In this document: piece after piece, positions 34,394 through 43,468 of the stretch
Layout of the letters: each line of letters begins with the position of its first letter
Position numbering within the stretch: position 1 is the first letter of the stretch
Notes under the pieces: model-generated
What the model saw: the letters and a program-made list of their open reading frames with translations, nothing else
Told to the model about the DNA's origin: nothing
Databases searched by the model: none
Made by a program: the position numbers and the translations under genes
From: CAVUPF01 sp963743285
Lineage (GTDB): Bacteria > Actinomycetota > Thermoleophilia > Solirubrobacterales > 70-9
Direction of reading: 5' to 3'
DNA: 64,000 nucleotides
Assembly: GCA_963743285.1 (NCBI GenBank)
Contig: CAVUPF010000004.1
Location: 248,001 to 312,000, forward strand

Positions 34394-35479
34394 ATGGTTG
34401 TGCTGATCATCGTCATCGTCGTGCTCGCGCTGCTCGTCCTTGGCTTGTGGGCGGGCTACAACGGCTTGGTCAAGAGGCGCAACCGAACCCAGGAGGCGTG
34501 GTCGCAGATCGACGTGGAGCTCAAGCGCCGCCACGACCTCATCCCCAACCTGGTGTCGGCGGTGCAGGGCTATGCCGCCCACGAGAGGGGGACCTTCGAG
34601 GCAGTGACTCAGGCGCGGGCCAACGCGGTCGCTGCCGGTGCGACGCGGGACCCTGGTCAAGTCGCCCCTGCTGAGAACGCCCTGTCGGGAACGCTACGTT
34701 CGCTGTTTGCGGTCGCCGAGAACTATCCGCAGCTGCGGGCGGTCGAGAATTTCCTGCAGCTCCAGGAAACGCTGACCGCAACCGAGGACAAGATCGAGTA
34801 TGCGCGCCGCTACTACAACACCAGCGCTCGCGACTACAACATCGCGCTGCAGACATTTCCGCGCAACATGATCGCGGGGTCGTTCGGCTTTAGGGCGGTG
34901 GCGTTCTTCGCCGCTGATGAGGAGGATCGTGCCGCGCCTCAGGTGAGCGTCCCTGGCTCTGGCCCGGGCGCCGACGGCCCAGTATCCTTGCCGACCGCGG
35001 GCGCCGAGGAGCTTCCGCCTGCTTCTGGCACGTCAGGGCCTGCCGCCGCCCGGCTGAGGCTCCGCCGGGCGGACTGGCTGGCTGGGTCAGACAGTCTGGC
35101 CCGAGGCGATCTTTTCGAGTGCAGCTATCCGCTCCTCGATGGGAGGGTGAGTGTCGTAGAGGTGGTGGTACCAGGCATCGTGGTGCTGCAACGGGTCGTC
35201 TATGCACATCGCCGCGGTGGCGTGGTTCATCTTCTTGAACGGCTTGTCGTTTTGCTGGAGCTTCTTGAGGGCGCCCAGCAGCCCGGCCGGGTTGCGGGTC
35301 AGCTCCACACCGCTCACGTCGGCCAACGACTCGCGGCGGCGCGAGAGCGCCAGGCGAATGAGTGGACCGAAGATGAAGCCGACTATCGCCAGCAGAGCGC
35401 CGGCAGCGATGATCACGAGCACGGCCTGGTTGCCGCTGCCGCCTCGCCCGCCTCCGGCGAAGAATGCGCTCCGCCATAG
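34394..35479 (+). CDS. lemA: LemA-family membrane protein with abnormal C-terminal readthrough
   Basis: Residues 1-185 are a standard LemA protein: one N-terminal helix, GLVKRRNRTQEAWSQIDVELKRRHDLIPNLV, QARANAV, ENYPQLRAVENFLQLQETLTATEDKIEYARRYYN and NIALQTFPRNMIAGSFGF. The family normally ends shortly after the FF-ADEEDRAAPQVS segment. Here no stop occurs. The frame continues through a Pro/Gly/Ala-rich stretch and then 131 codons antisense to htpX, ending at 35479. LemA and HtpX are often paired. The extension may be real or may reflect loss of the stop codon. Confidence 0.82.
   Translation: MVVLIIVIVVLALLVLGLWAGYNGLVKRRNRTQEAWSQIDVELKRRHDLIPNLVSAVQGYAAHERGTFEAVTQARANAVAAGATRDPGQVAPAENALSGTLRSLFAVAENYPQLRAVENFLQLQETLTATEDKIEYARRYYNTSARDYNIALQTFPRNMIAGSFGFRAVAFFAADEEDRAAPQVSVPGSGPGADGPVSLPTAGAEELPPASGTSGPAAARLRLRRADWLAGSDSLARGDLFECSYPLLDGRVSVVEVVVPGIVVLQRVVYAHRRGGVVHLLERLVVLLELLEGAQQPGRVAGQLHTAHVGQRLAAARERQANEWTEDEADYRQQSAGSDDHEHGLVAAAASPASGEECAPP
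35046..35072. terminator. Hairpin between lemA core and htpX end
   Basis: CCGCCCGGC (35046-35054) and GCCGGGCGG (35064-35072) form nine GC pairs with a nine-base loop, between the convergent genes. It may act as a two-way terminator; no U tract is present. Confidence 0.5.
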
Positions 35480-36055
35480 GATGCTGGCCAGCAGGGCGGC
35501 CATTCCGATCATGGTTCCGACCACGAGCAGGAGACGGATGTCGTGGTTCTTGATGTGGCTCATCTCGTGGCTGGCCACGCCCTCGAGCTCCTCGCGGTTC
35601 ATGATGGCGAGCAGTCCCGTAGTGAATGTGATGGCTGCTTTTTCCGGGCTGACCCCCGTGGCAAAGGCGTTGGGCGAGGGGTCGTCGATCACATACACGG
35701 CGGGCATGGGGATCCCCTCGCCGATGGCCAAAGCCTCCACCAGGTCATGCAGCTGCCGGTACTGGGCGGGGTCGGCCGGCACGGCCCCCGAGACCCGCAG
35801 GACCAGCGCGGCTCCCGCGTTCAGGGAGTAGATAATCCCGCCGACGGCCAGCGCAGCACAGATCGCGATGCCGACGATTACCGGGGTCCAGCCGTAGTTG
35901 GTCGTCGGAGCGCGCGCATATTCCGCGTTGGCCGCGGGGTGATAGACCGCTTTGAAGAGGAGGCCGCAAGCGGCTCCGATGGCAAGCCAGATCACGAAGA
36001 ACAGGGCGATGAAGATGACGGTCCGTCGCTTGTTGCTGGCGATTTCGCTGTACAC
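35087..36055 (-). CDS. htpX: HtpX-like M48 membrane zinc metalloprotease
   Basis: 322 residues. Two N-terminal helices, then the zinc motif SHEMSH (HExxH) at about residue 164, two further helices, and RESLADVSGVELTRNP (third ligand Glu). Degrades damaged membrane proteins. C-terminal DTHPPIEERIAAL is typical. Convergent with lemA and overlapping its readthrough. Confidence 0.93.
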   Translation of the reverse strand: MYSEIASNKRRTVIFIALFFVIWLAIGAACGLLFKAVYHPAANAEYARAPTTNYGWTPVIVGIAICAALAVGGIIYSLNAGAALVLRVSGAVPADPAQYRQLHDLVEALAIGEGIPMPAVYVIDDPSPNAFATGVSPEKAAITFTTGLLAIMNREELEGVASHEMSHIKNHDIRLLLVVGTMIGMAALLASILWRSAFFAGGGRGGSGNQAVLVIIAAGALLAIVGFIFGPLIRLALSRRRESLADVSGVELTRNPAGLLGALKKLQQNDKPFKKMNHATAAMCIDDPLQHHDAWYHHLYDTHPPIEERIAALEKIASGQTV

Positions 36056-36414
36056 ATGCCGAATCCTACGGCACCGTTAATCAACCTCTCGATCGGTTCG
36101 AACTCTGCCGCTCGGCGCGCGGGTGGGTGCCGAAAACTCCATCACGCAGCTGCCGCAGACTCGTAGATGAGGCCGCCGAGCACATCGGAGCACCTAACCG
36201 CCGGCGGATCTTTGCCTACCGCGTGAAGGTTTCGTCCGGGTACTGGTGCATCCATGTCAAGCACGCGATGCAGCCAATGGCCGTTGTGATGGTCGGTATA
36301 GGCACGCAATTACCACATCGCGGCGGAGCACAAGGGCCCTTTTGGGGAGCGGTGGCAAAGGGCTGGGGCAGGAGCCGTAGCGACTAGCGCAGCCCTTCGG
36401 GCTAGGCTTCGGTC
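36056..36414. other. Intergenic region, no gene seen
   Basis: 359 bases upstream of htpX. Open frames here lack start signals and family resemblance. A small AGCCC-TTC-GGGCT hairpin lies at about 36386-36402, just before the next small gene. Confidence 0.4.
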
Positions 36415-36645
36415 GTGCCGCAATTCGAGATCACCTGCCGAGCTGCCCTCGATGAGGGGGTCGTCGGGAAGCTCAACGCCCAAGGCGTCTACTGGTTCGC
36501 CGGCGCGGTCACCCATCCGGGGTCGAACCTCCGCCGCCACCATTTGAAAGTTCAGTCCGGCAACCTCGACGGGGCGCTTGAAACCGCCCGCGAGGCGATA
36601 GTGGCCGCCGGGGGCGACGGATCAGATCTGACGCTTTTCGGCTAA
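36415..36645 (+). CDS. Small hypothetical protein
   Basis: 76 residues from GTG 36415 (PQFEITCRAALDEGVVGKLNAQ…LDGALETAREAIVAAGGDGSDLTLFG). It has an alpha/beta look with balanced composition. No family recognised. Confidence 0.5.
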   Translation: MPQFEITCRAALDEGVVGKLNAQGVYWFAGAVTHPGSNLRRHHLKVQSGNLDGALETAREAIVAAGGDGSDLTLFG

Positions 36646-37011
36646 GCCTTCGGGAGCTAGCGCCTTACATCGATTCGCTGGCGCGTTCTGTGCGCTTACG
36701 GGGCCGAGAGAGCCACCCGGTTGCCCCTGCGAGCCATCGGCCCCCGAGCCGCTCAGAATGCGTCTGAGTCGTGATAACGCCGCCCGGCAGGTTCCCGAGC
36801 ATGTGACGGCATCGGCGCGTCGTCCAGCGAGGCTCGCTTGGCAGATTGGGCAGCCGGCGGCGGTTCATGCTGGCAGCTCGCCTACGGGGCCTATGAAGAA
36901 GCCGAAACAGGTTCACGTGCTGAGGGCCATCGACTGGCTCGACGGCAGGGAAGGCGACGTTCGCTTTACGGAGCTAGTAGACGCGTCCGTAAGTTCAAGG
37001 CGTAACGGTAT
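36646..37011. other. Intergenic region, no convincing gene
   Basis: 366 bases. A frame ending at 37015 contains MKKPKQVHVLRAIDWLDGRE from 36895, with no ribosome site. GC content drops relative to neighbours, suggesting acquired DNA. Confidence 0.35.
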
Positions 37012-37437
37012 CTAGACGTACGGCCCGACTGCGTATTCGATCTTCTGTTTGACGCCGAATAGCCCGGCAAGCTTACGCAGAGCAGCGGCCTCCAACGTCC
37101 AGGCACTGGAGCCGGCCGTCGCCGTCGCCTTCTCTTCGTCGGCGGCAGCAGCGCAATGGACGCCTTCCATCGCGACCCAGATGCCTTTCATGTAGAAGAA
37201 CTCATCGGAGTGTCCGATGTGTGCTTCTTCCAAGAGCTTGGCGACATGGGCGACTGCGGCGCGCTTTCCTTTGCCGACCTTCCCCTTCAGGCCCTTGGCA
37301 AACGTGATCCAGCTGGGAACCGTGTGGGTATTGAACTCGACGTACACTTCATCGACCGTGCGCAGGGAGGGGAGCGACGGCTCTGCGCAGCCCGACTTCG
37401 CCCAGTTCGCGCGCTTCGCCGGATGAACGTTCGACAC
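37012..37437 (-). CDS. Hypothetical protein
   Basis: 141 residues, probably from GTG 37437. VDEVYVEFNTHTVPSWITFAKGLKGKVGKGKRAAVAHVAKLLEEAHI and ALRKLAGLFGVKQKIEYAVG look like genuine structured protein. No known family. Base composition is less GC-rich than the core genes, consistent with transfer. Confidence 0.5.
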   Translation of the reverse strand: MSNVHPAKRANWAKSGCAEPSLPSLRTVDEVYVEFNTHTVPSWITFAKGLKGKVGKGKRAAVAHVAKLLEEAHIGHSDEFFYMKGIWVAMEGVHCAAAADEEKATATAGSSAWTLEAAALRKLAGLFGVKQKIEYAVGPYV

Positions 37438-37454
37438 CTTCGCGAAGACTCCCG

Positions 37455-38116
37455 ATGGTGCTGATCGCGGCTCTGCTCGCTCCCAGCGTTCTTACTCGGC
37501 GGCATTATCTGGCCCAGTGCCGTCAAAGCCGAAACGGTTGAAGCGGGGAATCTCAAGCCTTGGGTCTCGGCCTCTCTATCGCCAATTCGGCTGCCGCGAA
37601 GCCAGCCGGCTCCGATCAAACTAGGCATCGACTACATGCCCGAACCCAAAGACGCCGAACTTCGATCGATCTCATTCGAATTCTCCCACCACATCGCCAT
37701 TCACACCCAGGGACTTCCGAGCTGTCCAATCTCCGATCTGTACTCGACCTCTGAATCCGCTGCACGGGTTTGCGCGGGCTCGCTGGTCGTCCACGGAAGC
37801 GTCACATCCGAAGTAGCCGCACCCGGACAGGCAGCCGCCCCCCTGAAGCGAGAGCTCCTTGCCGTCTACGACAAGTCAGGTAGCCGCCGCTACATCCGCC
37901 CAAGTGACAAGCGGCCGCTCCAACCCGCTCACGTGCGTCATTCCGTTCATGATCGAAGAAACGAGCGGAGTCTACGGTCTGGATTTGACCGTCGCCGATA
38001 TGAGCCATGTCTATGGGGTTGTGCCGTCCGGATCCCAGCCGTATTACCTCGAAGGCGTCTACACTCGACTTTCGCCATTTTCAGGGCCTCATGCGGGGCC
38101 CGCGGGAGGCACGTGA
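37455..38116 (+). pseudogene. Third member of the secreted-protein family, frameshifted
   Basis: An N-terminal hydrophobic stretch is followed by VSASLSPIRLPRSQPAPIKLGIDY. Then LRSISFEFSHHIAIHTQGLPSCPISDLYSTSESAARVCAGSLVVHGS aligns with the two intact members, down to the GLPSC and second Cys. At about 37880 the frame is lost. The rest (TCVIPFMIEETSGVYGLDLTVADMSHVYG…) continues in another frame to 38116. One or two frame changes inactivate it. Confidence 0.7.
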
Positions 38117-38210
38117 GCTGAGCTCGATCGGCGCCTGAGCAGGGAAAAGGAGCACCGGCGGCTCCCTCGAATCGATGGGTGTTGACGCCTACCGACGGAG
38201 GTCACCGCCG

Positions 38211-38564
38211 ATGCCCCTCTACGTTCCCAGTTCGCTCGACGAGCTGCTTTCCCTGTTCCGCCCCTGTTTCACCGCCCGCACGCACGAGACCTTTCGCGCG
38301 CTGCTCACGGGGTTCCTCGCCCAGGTCGGGCCGCACGGTCACCGGCTACCTGGTCGCTTCGCAGATGAGCTTCAGCTGGCACCACTCGCGCGCCCATCGC
38401 TTCTTCTCGCGGGCGCGCTGGTCGCGCGACGAGCTCGGCCTGAAGCTCTTGGAGATCGTCGTCGAGCGGCTCCTGCCCGCCGCTGCGACGATCGAGCTCG
38501 CCGTCGACGACACCCTGCTCAAGCGGTGGGGCCGCAAGGTCTTCGGCCGCCACCCAACAGCGGC
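38211..38564 (+). pseudogene. N-terminal remnant of an IS701-like (DDE) transposase
   Basis: MPLYVPSSLDELLSLFRPCFTARTHETFRALLTGF is read first. After a frame change near 38330, RTVTGYLVASQMSFSWHHSRAHRFFSRARWSRDELG and IELAVDDTLLKRWGRKVFG follow, including the first catalytic Asp region. The rest of the transposase is missing. The remnant happens to be in frame with the surface-protein gene that follows. Confidence 0.75.
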
Positions 38565-38667
38565 GACCCGTTCAGGCGTTCACGAGGGCATTCGACGGAG
38601 CACTCCCCTTGGAGATCCTGCTGAGGTCTGCGAGCATAAAGCCGTGGGCCAACAGCAACGTAGGTGG

Positions 38668-41364
38668 GTGCGAAGTCGCTCGAGGCTGGTATCTGGCGCC
38701 GTGATTGCCGGGGCGGCGCTTGCCGGCTGGTTGGCGTTCATCCCGGGGCTGGCGTACGCGGATGTCACGAGCAGCGACTACACGATCGGCAGTGGTACGC
38801 AGGTGAGCGACGTCGCTGCCTCACCCAGCACGGTGGCTCAGGGCACGTCCGTGCAGTTTGCGGTCACGTTCACGACTAGCACCCCCTTGATCGGGAGCGA
38901 CGCTGACTCGGTCACGATCACACCCTCAGCTAGCCTGAGCTCTACCCCATCGAACATCGGGATCACCGGAAGCTCGTGTATCCAGGCGGGCACCGACGGG
39001 GGCGCATACAGCGCCTCATCTATAACCATCAACCTCACACCCAGCTGCGACATAGCCGCCGGCACCGAGGTGACTGTCCTCTTTACGGCCGGTGCCCCAA
39101 CATTCACCCGGAGCTTCACTGTCAACGCCTCGACATCGCGCTCGGGGCCGGCAAGCTCAAACGCGGTGACCGTGACCCCCAGCGGCCCGCAGCTGTCGGC
39201 GAAGTCGCAAGAGTCGGATGCCGAGACGACATACACAATCGGCGACGTGCCCGTCGCCAACCTCAGCGCCGCCGGCGCCAGCCTGACCTTGACGGCGGCG
39301 GCTACAGAAGGTTCGGAGACGATCAGCTTCTTGAACTCGGGGAGCGGTGGGGCCGGCTACACAGTGACCTACACCCCGCCGGGCGGCGCCCCGACCAGCG
39401 ACACCGTGACCAACGCATCGGCAGCCGGAGCGACGGCGACGCTGACGCTGGCCAGCGCGCTGATCAGCGGAGACACCGTTGAGGTAACCGCGACGGGGCA
39501 GAATCCCGCCCCCAGCGCGATTTCCCAAGCCAACGACATAACCGTCGCACCGGGCAATGGCACCCCATACAGGACGAACTCGATCAATTTTGGGGGCTCC
39601 GTCACGGCCGTCAGCGTGACCCCCTCGCTCCCGGTCGCCGCGGCGACGAGCACCTACGCCGTCAACTTCACTGCGTCTGACGCCACCAGTGCGGGTGGGG
39701 ACATCTACCTCACCGAGCCCGAAGGACCGACCAACTTCTCGAGCGTGGCAGGTATTGCGGTGACCGACAATACCCAGCACTGGGAGTTCATCGCCACCGG
39801 AGCCGCCTTAGCCAACGGCTCAGCAACTATCCCCCTCCAAGACGCCATCGAGGCCGGCGACTCTCTCACCGTCACCCTCACCGACGTCACGAACCCTGGC
39901 GCCATCGGGGCGATCAACGACTTCACCGTAGCGACCACCGGTGATCCGGTGGCCGCCTCCGCGCCCCCCTACTCGATCGGCGCCAACGGGACCCCGGGAG
40001 TTCTCGTCACCGTCGACCCGAACTCGCTGGGCGCGTCGGCTACGTACACGCTCTCCAACATCCTCGCCGCAGCGGACCTGACAGGCGGCTCCGCCACGAT
40101 CAAGCTCGAGGCTCCGGCTGGGACGGTATTCCCCAGCAGCCCAAGCGACTACGGCATCACGGACGACACGACCCCCTCCGGCAGCGGAACTGTTACCGCG
40201 GCGCTGAGCGGTGGCGGGACCGATGAAGTGACGTTCACACTTCCAAACAACATCAAGCAGGGCGACGAACTTACGCTGAACGTTGCCGACGTCCTCAACC
40301 CCACTATTCCCAGCAGCACCGATTCGATCCGCCTGGTGGGCGCCGTTACCAACCTGCCGCCAACCGCGGTGAGGACTACGCCGACGACCCCAAGCTATTC
40401 CCTTGCGGTCTCGCTGGCGGGCACTGGAGGCGGCTCAGTCGCCGGGACTGGGATCACCTGTCCCTCGACTTGCGCGGGGAGCTACCAAGCCGGGACGATG
40501 GTCACGCTGGCCGCGACCCCCGCGGCGGGGTCAACGTTCCTTGGCTGGAGCGGCGCCTGCACAGGAACCGGTCCGTGTCGGCTGACGATGAACTCGAATC
40601 AGGCGGTCAGCGCGACCTTCGCTTCGAAGCCGTCGTGCACTCTCACCCTTATGGGCTCGATCGGTTTCGGCGCGGCGAGTAAGCCGAAGAAGCAGTCAAA
40701 GGGGGGACTCGAGCTAACCGCACGTTGCGATCAGCCAGCCCAGTTACTACTTGCGGGGAAGATCAGCGCGATCCTGAAGACGAACAGCAGCTCACCGAAG
40801 CCTGGAAAAAGCAAGCGACCGAAGACGAAGACTTTCCAGATCAAGGCGGTGAGAGCGTCGATCACCGCAAGCAAGTCGCTGACACTTTCAATCAAGCTCC
40901 CGAAAGCGGCGCTCACCGCCCTCAAGAACCAGGCGCGTGAGTCGGCCACCTTCACGCTGACGGCGACCAACGCCGAACGGAACCAGCACCAGGACCGCAA
41001 AGATAAAGCGGCTCAAGCTCGATTAACGGGGAGGGCAACTGAGCCTAGAAGGCTTCGCGCCGGTGCACTTGCTCAGCGCGGAAAGGCGGGGGATCCGAAT
41101 CCGCGAGGTGCTCGCTCCGGACGAATCGCGAGAGCGCGGCTGACTGCTGGACGCGCTCTCGCGATTCGTCCACTCCGAAAACCACGGCGGGCCCGAACCT
41201 GGTGCCCGCGTTCCTGGCGGAGCAGCAGCGCCGGTGTTAGTAGGCGGACGCCGTCATGGCTAGCATCAGCGGGGTCGGGTTTGCGCTTCCTCGCGAAACC
41301 GATGACGTACGAGGTTTCGAGAACGCGGTCGAGTCTGCGGCCAGGGGACCGGCGGCGCCGATGA
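38668..41364 (+). CDS. Large secreted surface protein with Ig-like repeats; 3' end frameshifted
   Basis: GTG 38668 starts a signal peptide (RSRLVSGAVIAGAALAGWLAFIPGLAYA). The mature part is rich in Thr/Ser/Ala/Gly with at least three repeats of the pattern PYSIG/YTIG…VTVxPxSL…ATYTLSNI…ITDDT…LTVTLTDVTNP…INDFTVAT. Next comes an InlB-like domain (GGGSVAGTGITCPSTCAGSYQAGTMVTLAATPAAGSTFLGWSGACTG) and a basic tail. An extra base at about 40971 appears to shift the last codons: the other frame reads NGTSTRTAKIKRLKLD and stops at 41026. The frame therefore runs on abnormally to 41364. In-frame sequence before 38668 is transposase remnant. Confidence 0.72.
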   Translation: MRSRSRLVSGAVIAGAALAGWLAFIPGLAYADVTSSDYTIGSGTQVSDVAASPSTVAQGTSVQFAVTFTTSTPLIGSDADSVTITPSASLSSTPSNIGITGSSCIQAGTDGGAYSASSITINLTPSCDIAAGTEVTVLFTAGAPTFTRSFTVNASTSRSGPASSNAVTVTPSGPQLSAKSQESDAETTYTIGDVPVANLSAAGASLTLTAAATEGSETISFLNSGSGGAGYTVTYTPPGGAPTSDTVTNASAAGATATLTLASALISGDTVEVTATGQNPAPSAISQANDITVAPGNGTPYRTNSINFGGSVTAVSVTPSLPVAAATSTYAVNFTASDATSAGGDIYLTEPEGPTNFSSVAGIAVTDNTQHWEFIATGAALANGSATIPLQDAIEAGDSLTVTLTDVTNPGAIGAINDFTVATTGDPVAASAPPYSIGANGTPGVLVTVDPNSLGASATYTLSNILAAADLTGGSATIKLEAPAGTVFPSSPSDYGITDDTTPSGSGTVTAALSGGGTDEVTFTLPNNIKQGDELTLNVADVLNPTIPSSTDSIRLVGAVTNLPPTAVRTTPTTPSYSLAVSLAGTGGGSVAGTGITCPSTCAGSYQAGTMVTLAATPAAGSTFLGWSGACTGTGPCRLTMNSNQAVSATFASKPSCTLTLMGSIGFGAASKPKKQSKGGLELTARCDQPAQLLLAGKISAILKTNSSSPKPGKSKRPKTKTFQIKAVRASITASKSLTLSIKLPKAALTALKNQARESATFTLTATNAERNQHQDRKDKAAQARLTGRATEPRRLRAGALAQRGKAGDPNPRGARSGRIARARLTAGRALAIRPLRKPRRARTWCPRSWRSSSAGVSRRTPSWLASAGSGLRFLAKPMTYEVSRTRSSLRPGDRRRR
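41118..41170. repeat. Perfect 20-bp inverted repeat
   Basis: The arms 41118-41137 and 41151-41170 are exactly complementary over 20 bases, starting GGACGAATCG and ending CGATTCGTCC, with a 13-base loop. It lies between the likely real end of the surface-protein gene and the DGPF gene. Possible terminator or recombination site. Confidence 0.75.
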
Positions 41365-41475
41365 CGGCTCGATGGAGGTTCGCCCAATTTCCGGTTTCGG
41401 ATGAAAGCTGTCCCCAAAGCGTGCGCCCGTTCGTCGTTAAGGCGACAATCCACTCTCTCCCGTAGGAGGTCTGAG

Positions 41476-41814
41476 ATGAAGTACGCGATGTTGATCCAAG
41501 TAAAGCCCGGCTACGTCGAGGCGCTGGCCGAGGACGAGCAAAAGGCCGTGTTCGCCGAGTACACGGCGCTGGCGGAGGACCCGCGGGCCCAGGGCGGCGC
41601 GCAGCTCCAGCCGATCGAGACCGCGACGACGGTGCGCGTGCAGGACGGCCAGACGCTGACCACCGACGGCCCGTACGCCGACACCAAGGAGGTGTTCGCC
41701 GGCTACTACGTGTTCGAGGCGGACACCCTCGACGAGGCGATCGAGCTGGCGGCGCGGATCCCGGCGGCCCGTCTCGGCGGCGCGATCGAGGTCCGGCCGT
41801 TGGTGGAGCGCTAG
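41476..41814 (+). CDS. YCII/DGPF-domain protein
   Basis: 112 residues with the DGPYADTKEVFAGYYVFEAD motif that names the DGPF family, and an N-terminal MKYAMLIQ strand. AGGAGG lies upstream of ATG 41476. DGPF genes are regularly paired with ECF42 sigma factors, as here. The biochemical role of the family is unknown. Confidence 0.9.
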   Translation: MKYAMLIQVKPGYVEALAEDEQKAVFAEYTALAEDPRAQGGAQLQPIETATTVRVQDGQTLTTDGPYADTKEVFAGYYVFEADTLDEAIELAARIPAARLGGAIEVRPLVER

Positions 41815-41816
41815 CC

Positions 41817-42974
41817 CTGCTGGAAGAGGTTTTCCACGACGAGTGGGGGCGTGTGCTTGCCTCGCTGGTCGGCTTCCTCGGCGATTTCGATCTCGCTGAG
41901 GAGGCCGCCCAGGAGGCGTTCGCAGTCGCGGCGGAGCGCTGGCCCGACGAAGGAGTTCCCGCCAACCCTGGTGCGTGGCTGACTATCACGGCCCGCAACC
42001 GGGCGATCGACCGGATCCGACGTGAGCAGACGCTGGCCGAAAAGGCCCGGCAGCTGGAGGTGCCCGAAGTGACGATGGACAAACTTGATGACACGGTGAT
42101 CGAGGACGAGCGGCTCGAGCTGATCTTCACCTGCTGTCATCCCGCGCTGGTGCTCGAGGCGCAGGTGGCGCTCACGCTGCGCGCGCTCGGGGGCCTGTCG
42201 ACGGATGAGATCGCGCGGTCGTTCCTGGTCTCCGAGGAGACGATGAAGAGACGGCTCTCGCGCGCCAAGGCGAAGATCAAGGGGACCCAGATCCCGTTCT
42301 CGGTACCCGCCGATCACCTGCTCCCCGACCGCCTGAACGCGGTGCTGGCAGTCATCTACCTGATCTACAACGAGGGCTACTCAGGCCGCATCGACCTGGC
42401 CGCCGAGGCGATCAGGCTGGGCCGGGTGCTCGCCGCGCTGATGCCCGACGAGCCGGAGGTGCATGGACTTCTGGCGCTTATGCAGATCCACCACGCGCGG
42501 CGCAAGGCGCGGTTCTCCGCTGAGGAGCTGGTCTTGCTCGAGGACCAGGATCGGTCGCTGTGGGACGCGTTGGAGATCGCCGCCGGGCGCACCGCGCTCG
42601 AGCGCGCCCTCGCCCTGCGCGGCCGCGGGCCGTACGTGCTCCAGGCCGCGATCGCCTCGCTTCAGAGCGACGACGAGATCGACTGGCCGGAGATTGCTGC
42701 GCTGTACGAGCAGCTTGCGCGCATGACCGGCTCGCCGGTGGTCGAACTCAACCGCGCGGTCGCGGTCGCCGAGGCCGGGCGCACCAAGCAGGCGCTTGAG
42801 ATCGTCGACGGCGTCGAGCTCCACGACTACCAGTACCTGCACTCGACCCGCGGCGAGCTGCTGCGCCGACTCGGCCGGTACGCCGAAGCCCGCGCGGCGT
42901 ATGAGCGTGCACTGGAGCTCGCCCGCTCAGAGCCCGAGCGTCGCTTCCTCGAGCGACGGATCGCCGCGCTGTAG
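41817..42974 (+). CDS. ECF42-type RNA polymerase sigma factor with C-terminal TPR-like extension
   Basis: Sigma-2 region (FDLAEEAAQEAFAVAAERWP, NPGAWLTITARNRAIDRIRRE), sigma-4 region (VALTLRALGGLSTDEIARSFLVSEETMKRRLSRAKAKI), then a long C-terminal helical-repeat domain (YLIYNEGYSG, LLRRLGRYAEARAAYERALELA) that defines ECF42. The conserved start of region 2 (LLEEVFHDEWGRVLASLVG) lies before the first GTG at 41853. CTG at 41817 is the probable start, two bases after the DGPF stop, with GGTGGAG eight bases upstream. No membrane anti-sigma factor is nearby; this group is thought to be controlled through its extension and DGPF partners. Confidence 0.88.
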   Translation: MLEEVFHDEWGRVLASLVGFLGDFDLAEEAAQEAFAVAAERWPDEGVPANPGAWLTITARNRAIDRIRREQTLAEKARQLEVPEVTMDKLDDTVIEDERLELIFTCCHPALVLEAQVALTLRALGGLSTDEIARSFLVSEETMKRRLSRAKAKIKGTQIPFSVPADHLLPDRLNAVLAVIYLIYNEGYSGRIDLAAEAIRLGRVLAALMPDEPEVHGLLALMQIHHARRKARFSAEELVLLEDQDRSLWDALEIAAGRTALERALALRGRGPYVLQAAIASLQSDDEIDWPEIAALYEQLARMTGSPVVELNRAVAVAEAGRTKQALEIVDGVELHDYQYLHSTRGELLRRLGRYAEARAAYERALELARSEPERRFLERRIAAL

Positions 42975-43468
42975 CCGCGGTTTCATCGGCGCCGGCCCTC
43001 CTAGGCCGTCAAGTGGCGGGCTGCACCCTCGCCGCGCTCCAGTTCATCGTAAGTGCGTAGCGAACACACGACCCGGGAGGACAGAGATAACTCAGCCACG
43101 CACCCACGTCACACGTGAGCTCGCAGTCGCACTCGTGGCGCATCTGACCTACCCTAAGAACTGTTCGGCGCGGATGCTGGGGCATCGCCATCCTGACCGG
43201 TGATGCTCGGGATTGAGGTAGAGCGCTTCCATGCTGCCCCCTGATACCGCATCAACCCGGCCAGCGTGGCCAACGGCTGCTGTGCCTCCTGCGGCGAGCG
43301 CAGCCGCCAGAGAGTGAGACACCGGTGCTTCTTAGCCCCGTAGGGGCGTTGTGGAATCGGCGGTCAGGTGGGTGGCATCGAGTGCGGCGGCAAAAAGCGC
43401 GGGAAACGCAAGAAGAGCGAGGAAAATGAAGCTGCTCGGGAGGAGACGACGCAAGCAGGCTCGACTTC
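42975..43468. other. Intergenic region, no gene seen
   Basis: 494 bases. Frames on both strands lack ribosome sites and recognisable sequence. It holds the end of the sigma gene's transcript and the 3' end of the convergent oxidoreductase gene. Confidence 0.4.

Noticed and set aside
38179..38643. First 155 codons of the surface-protein frame
   Set aside because: They encode a transposase remnant and fall before the signal peptide; accidental fusion.
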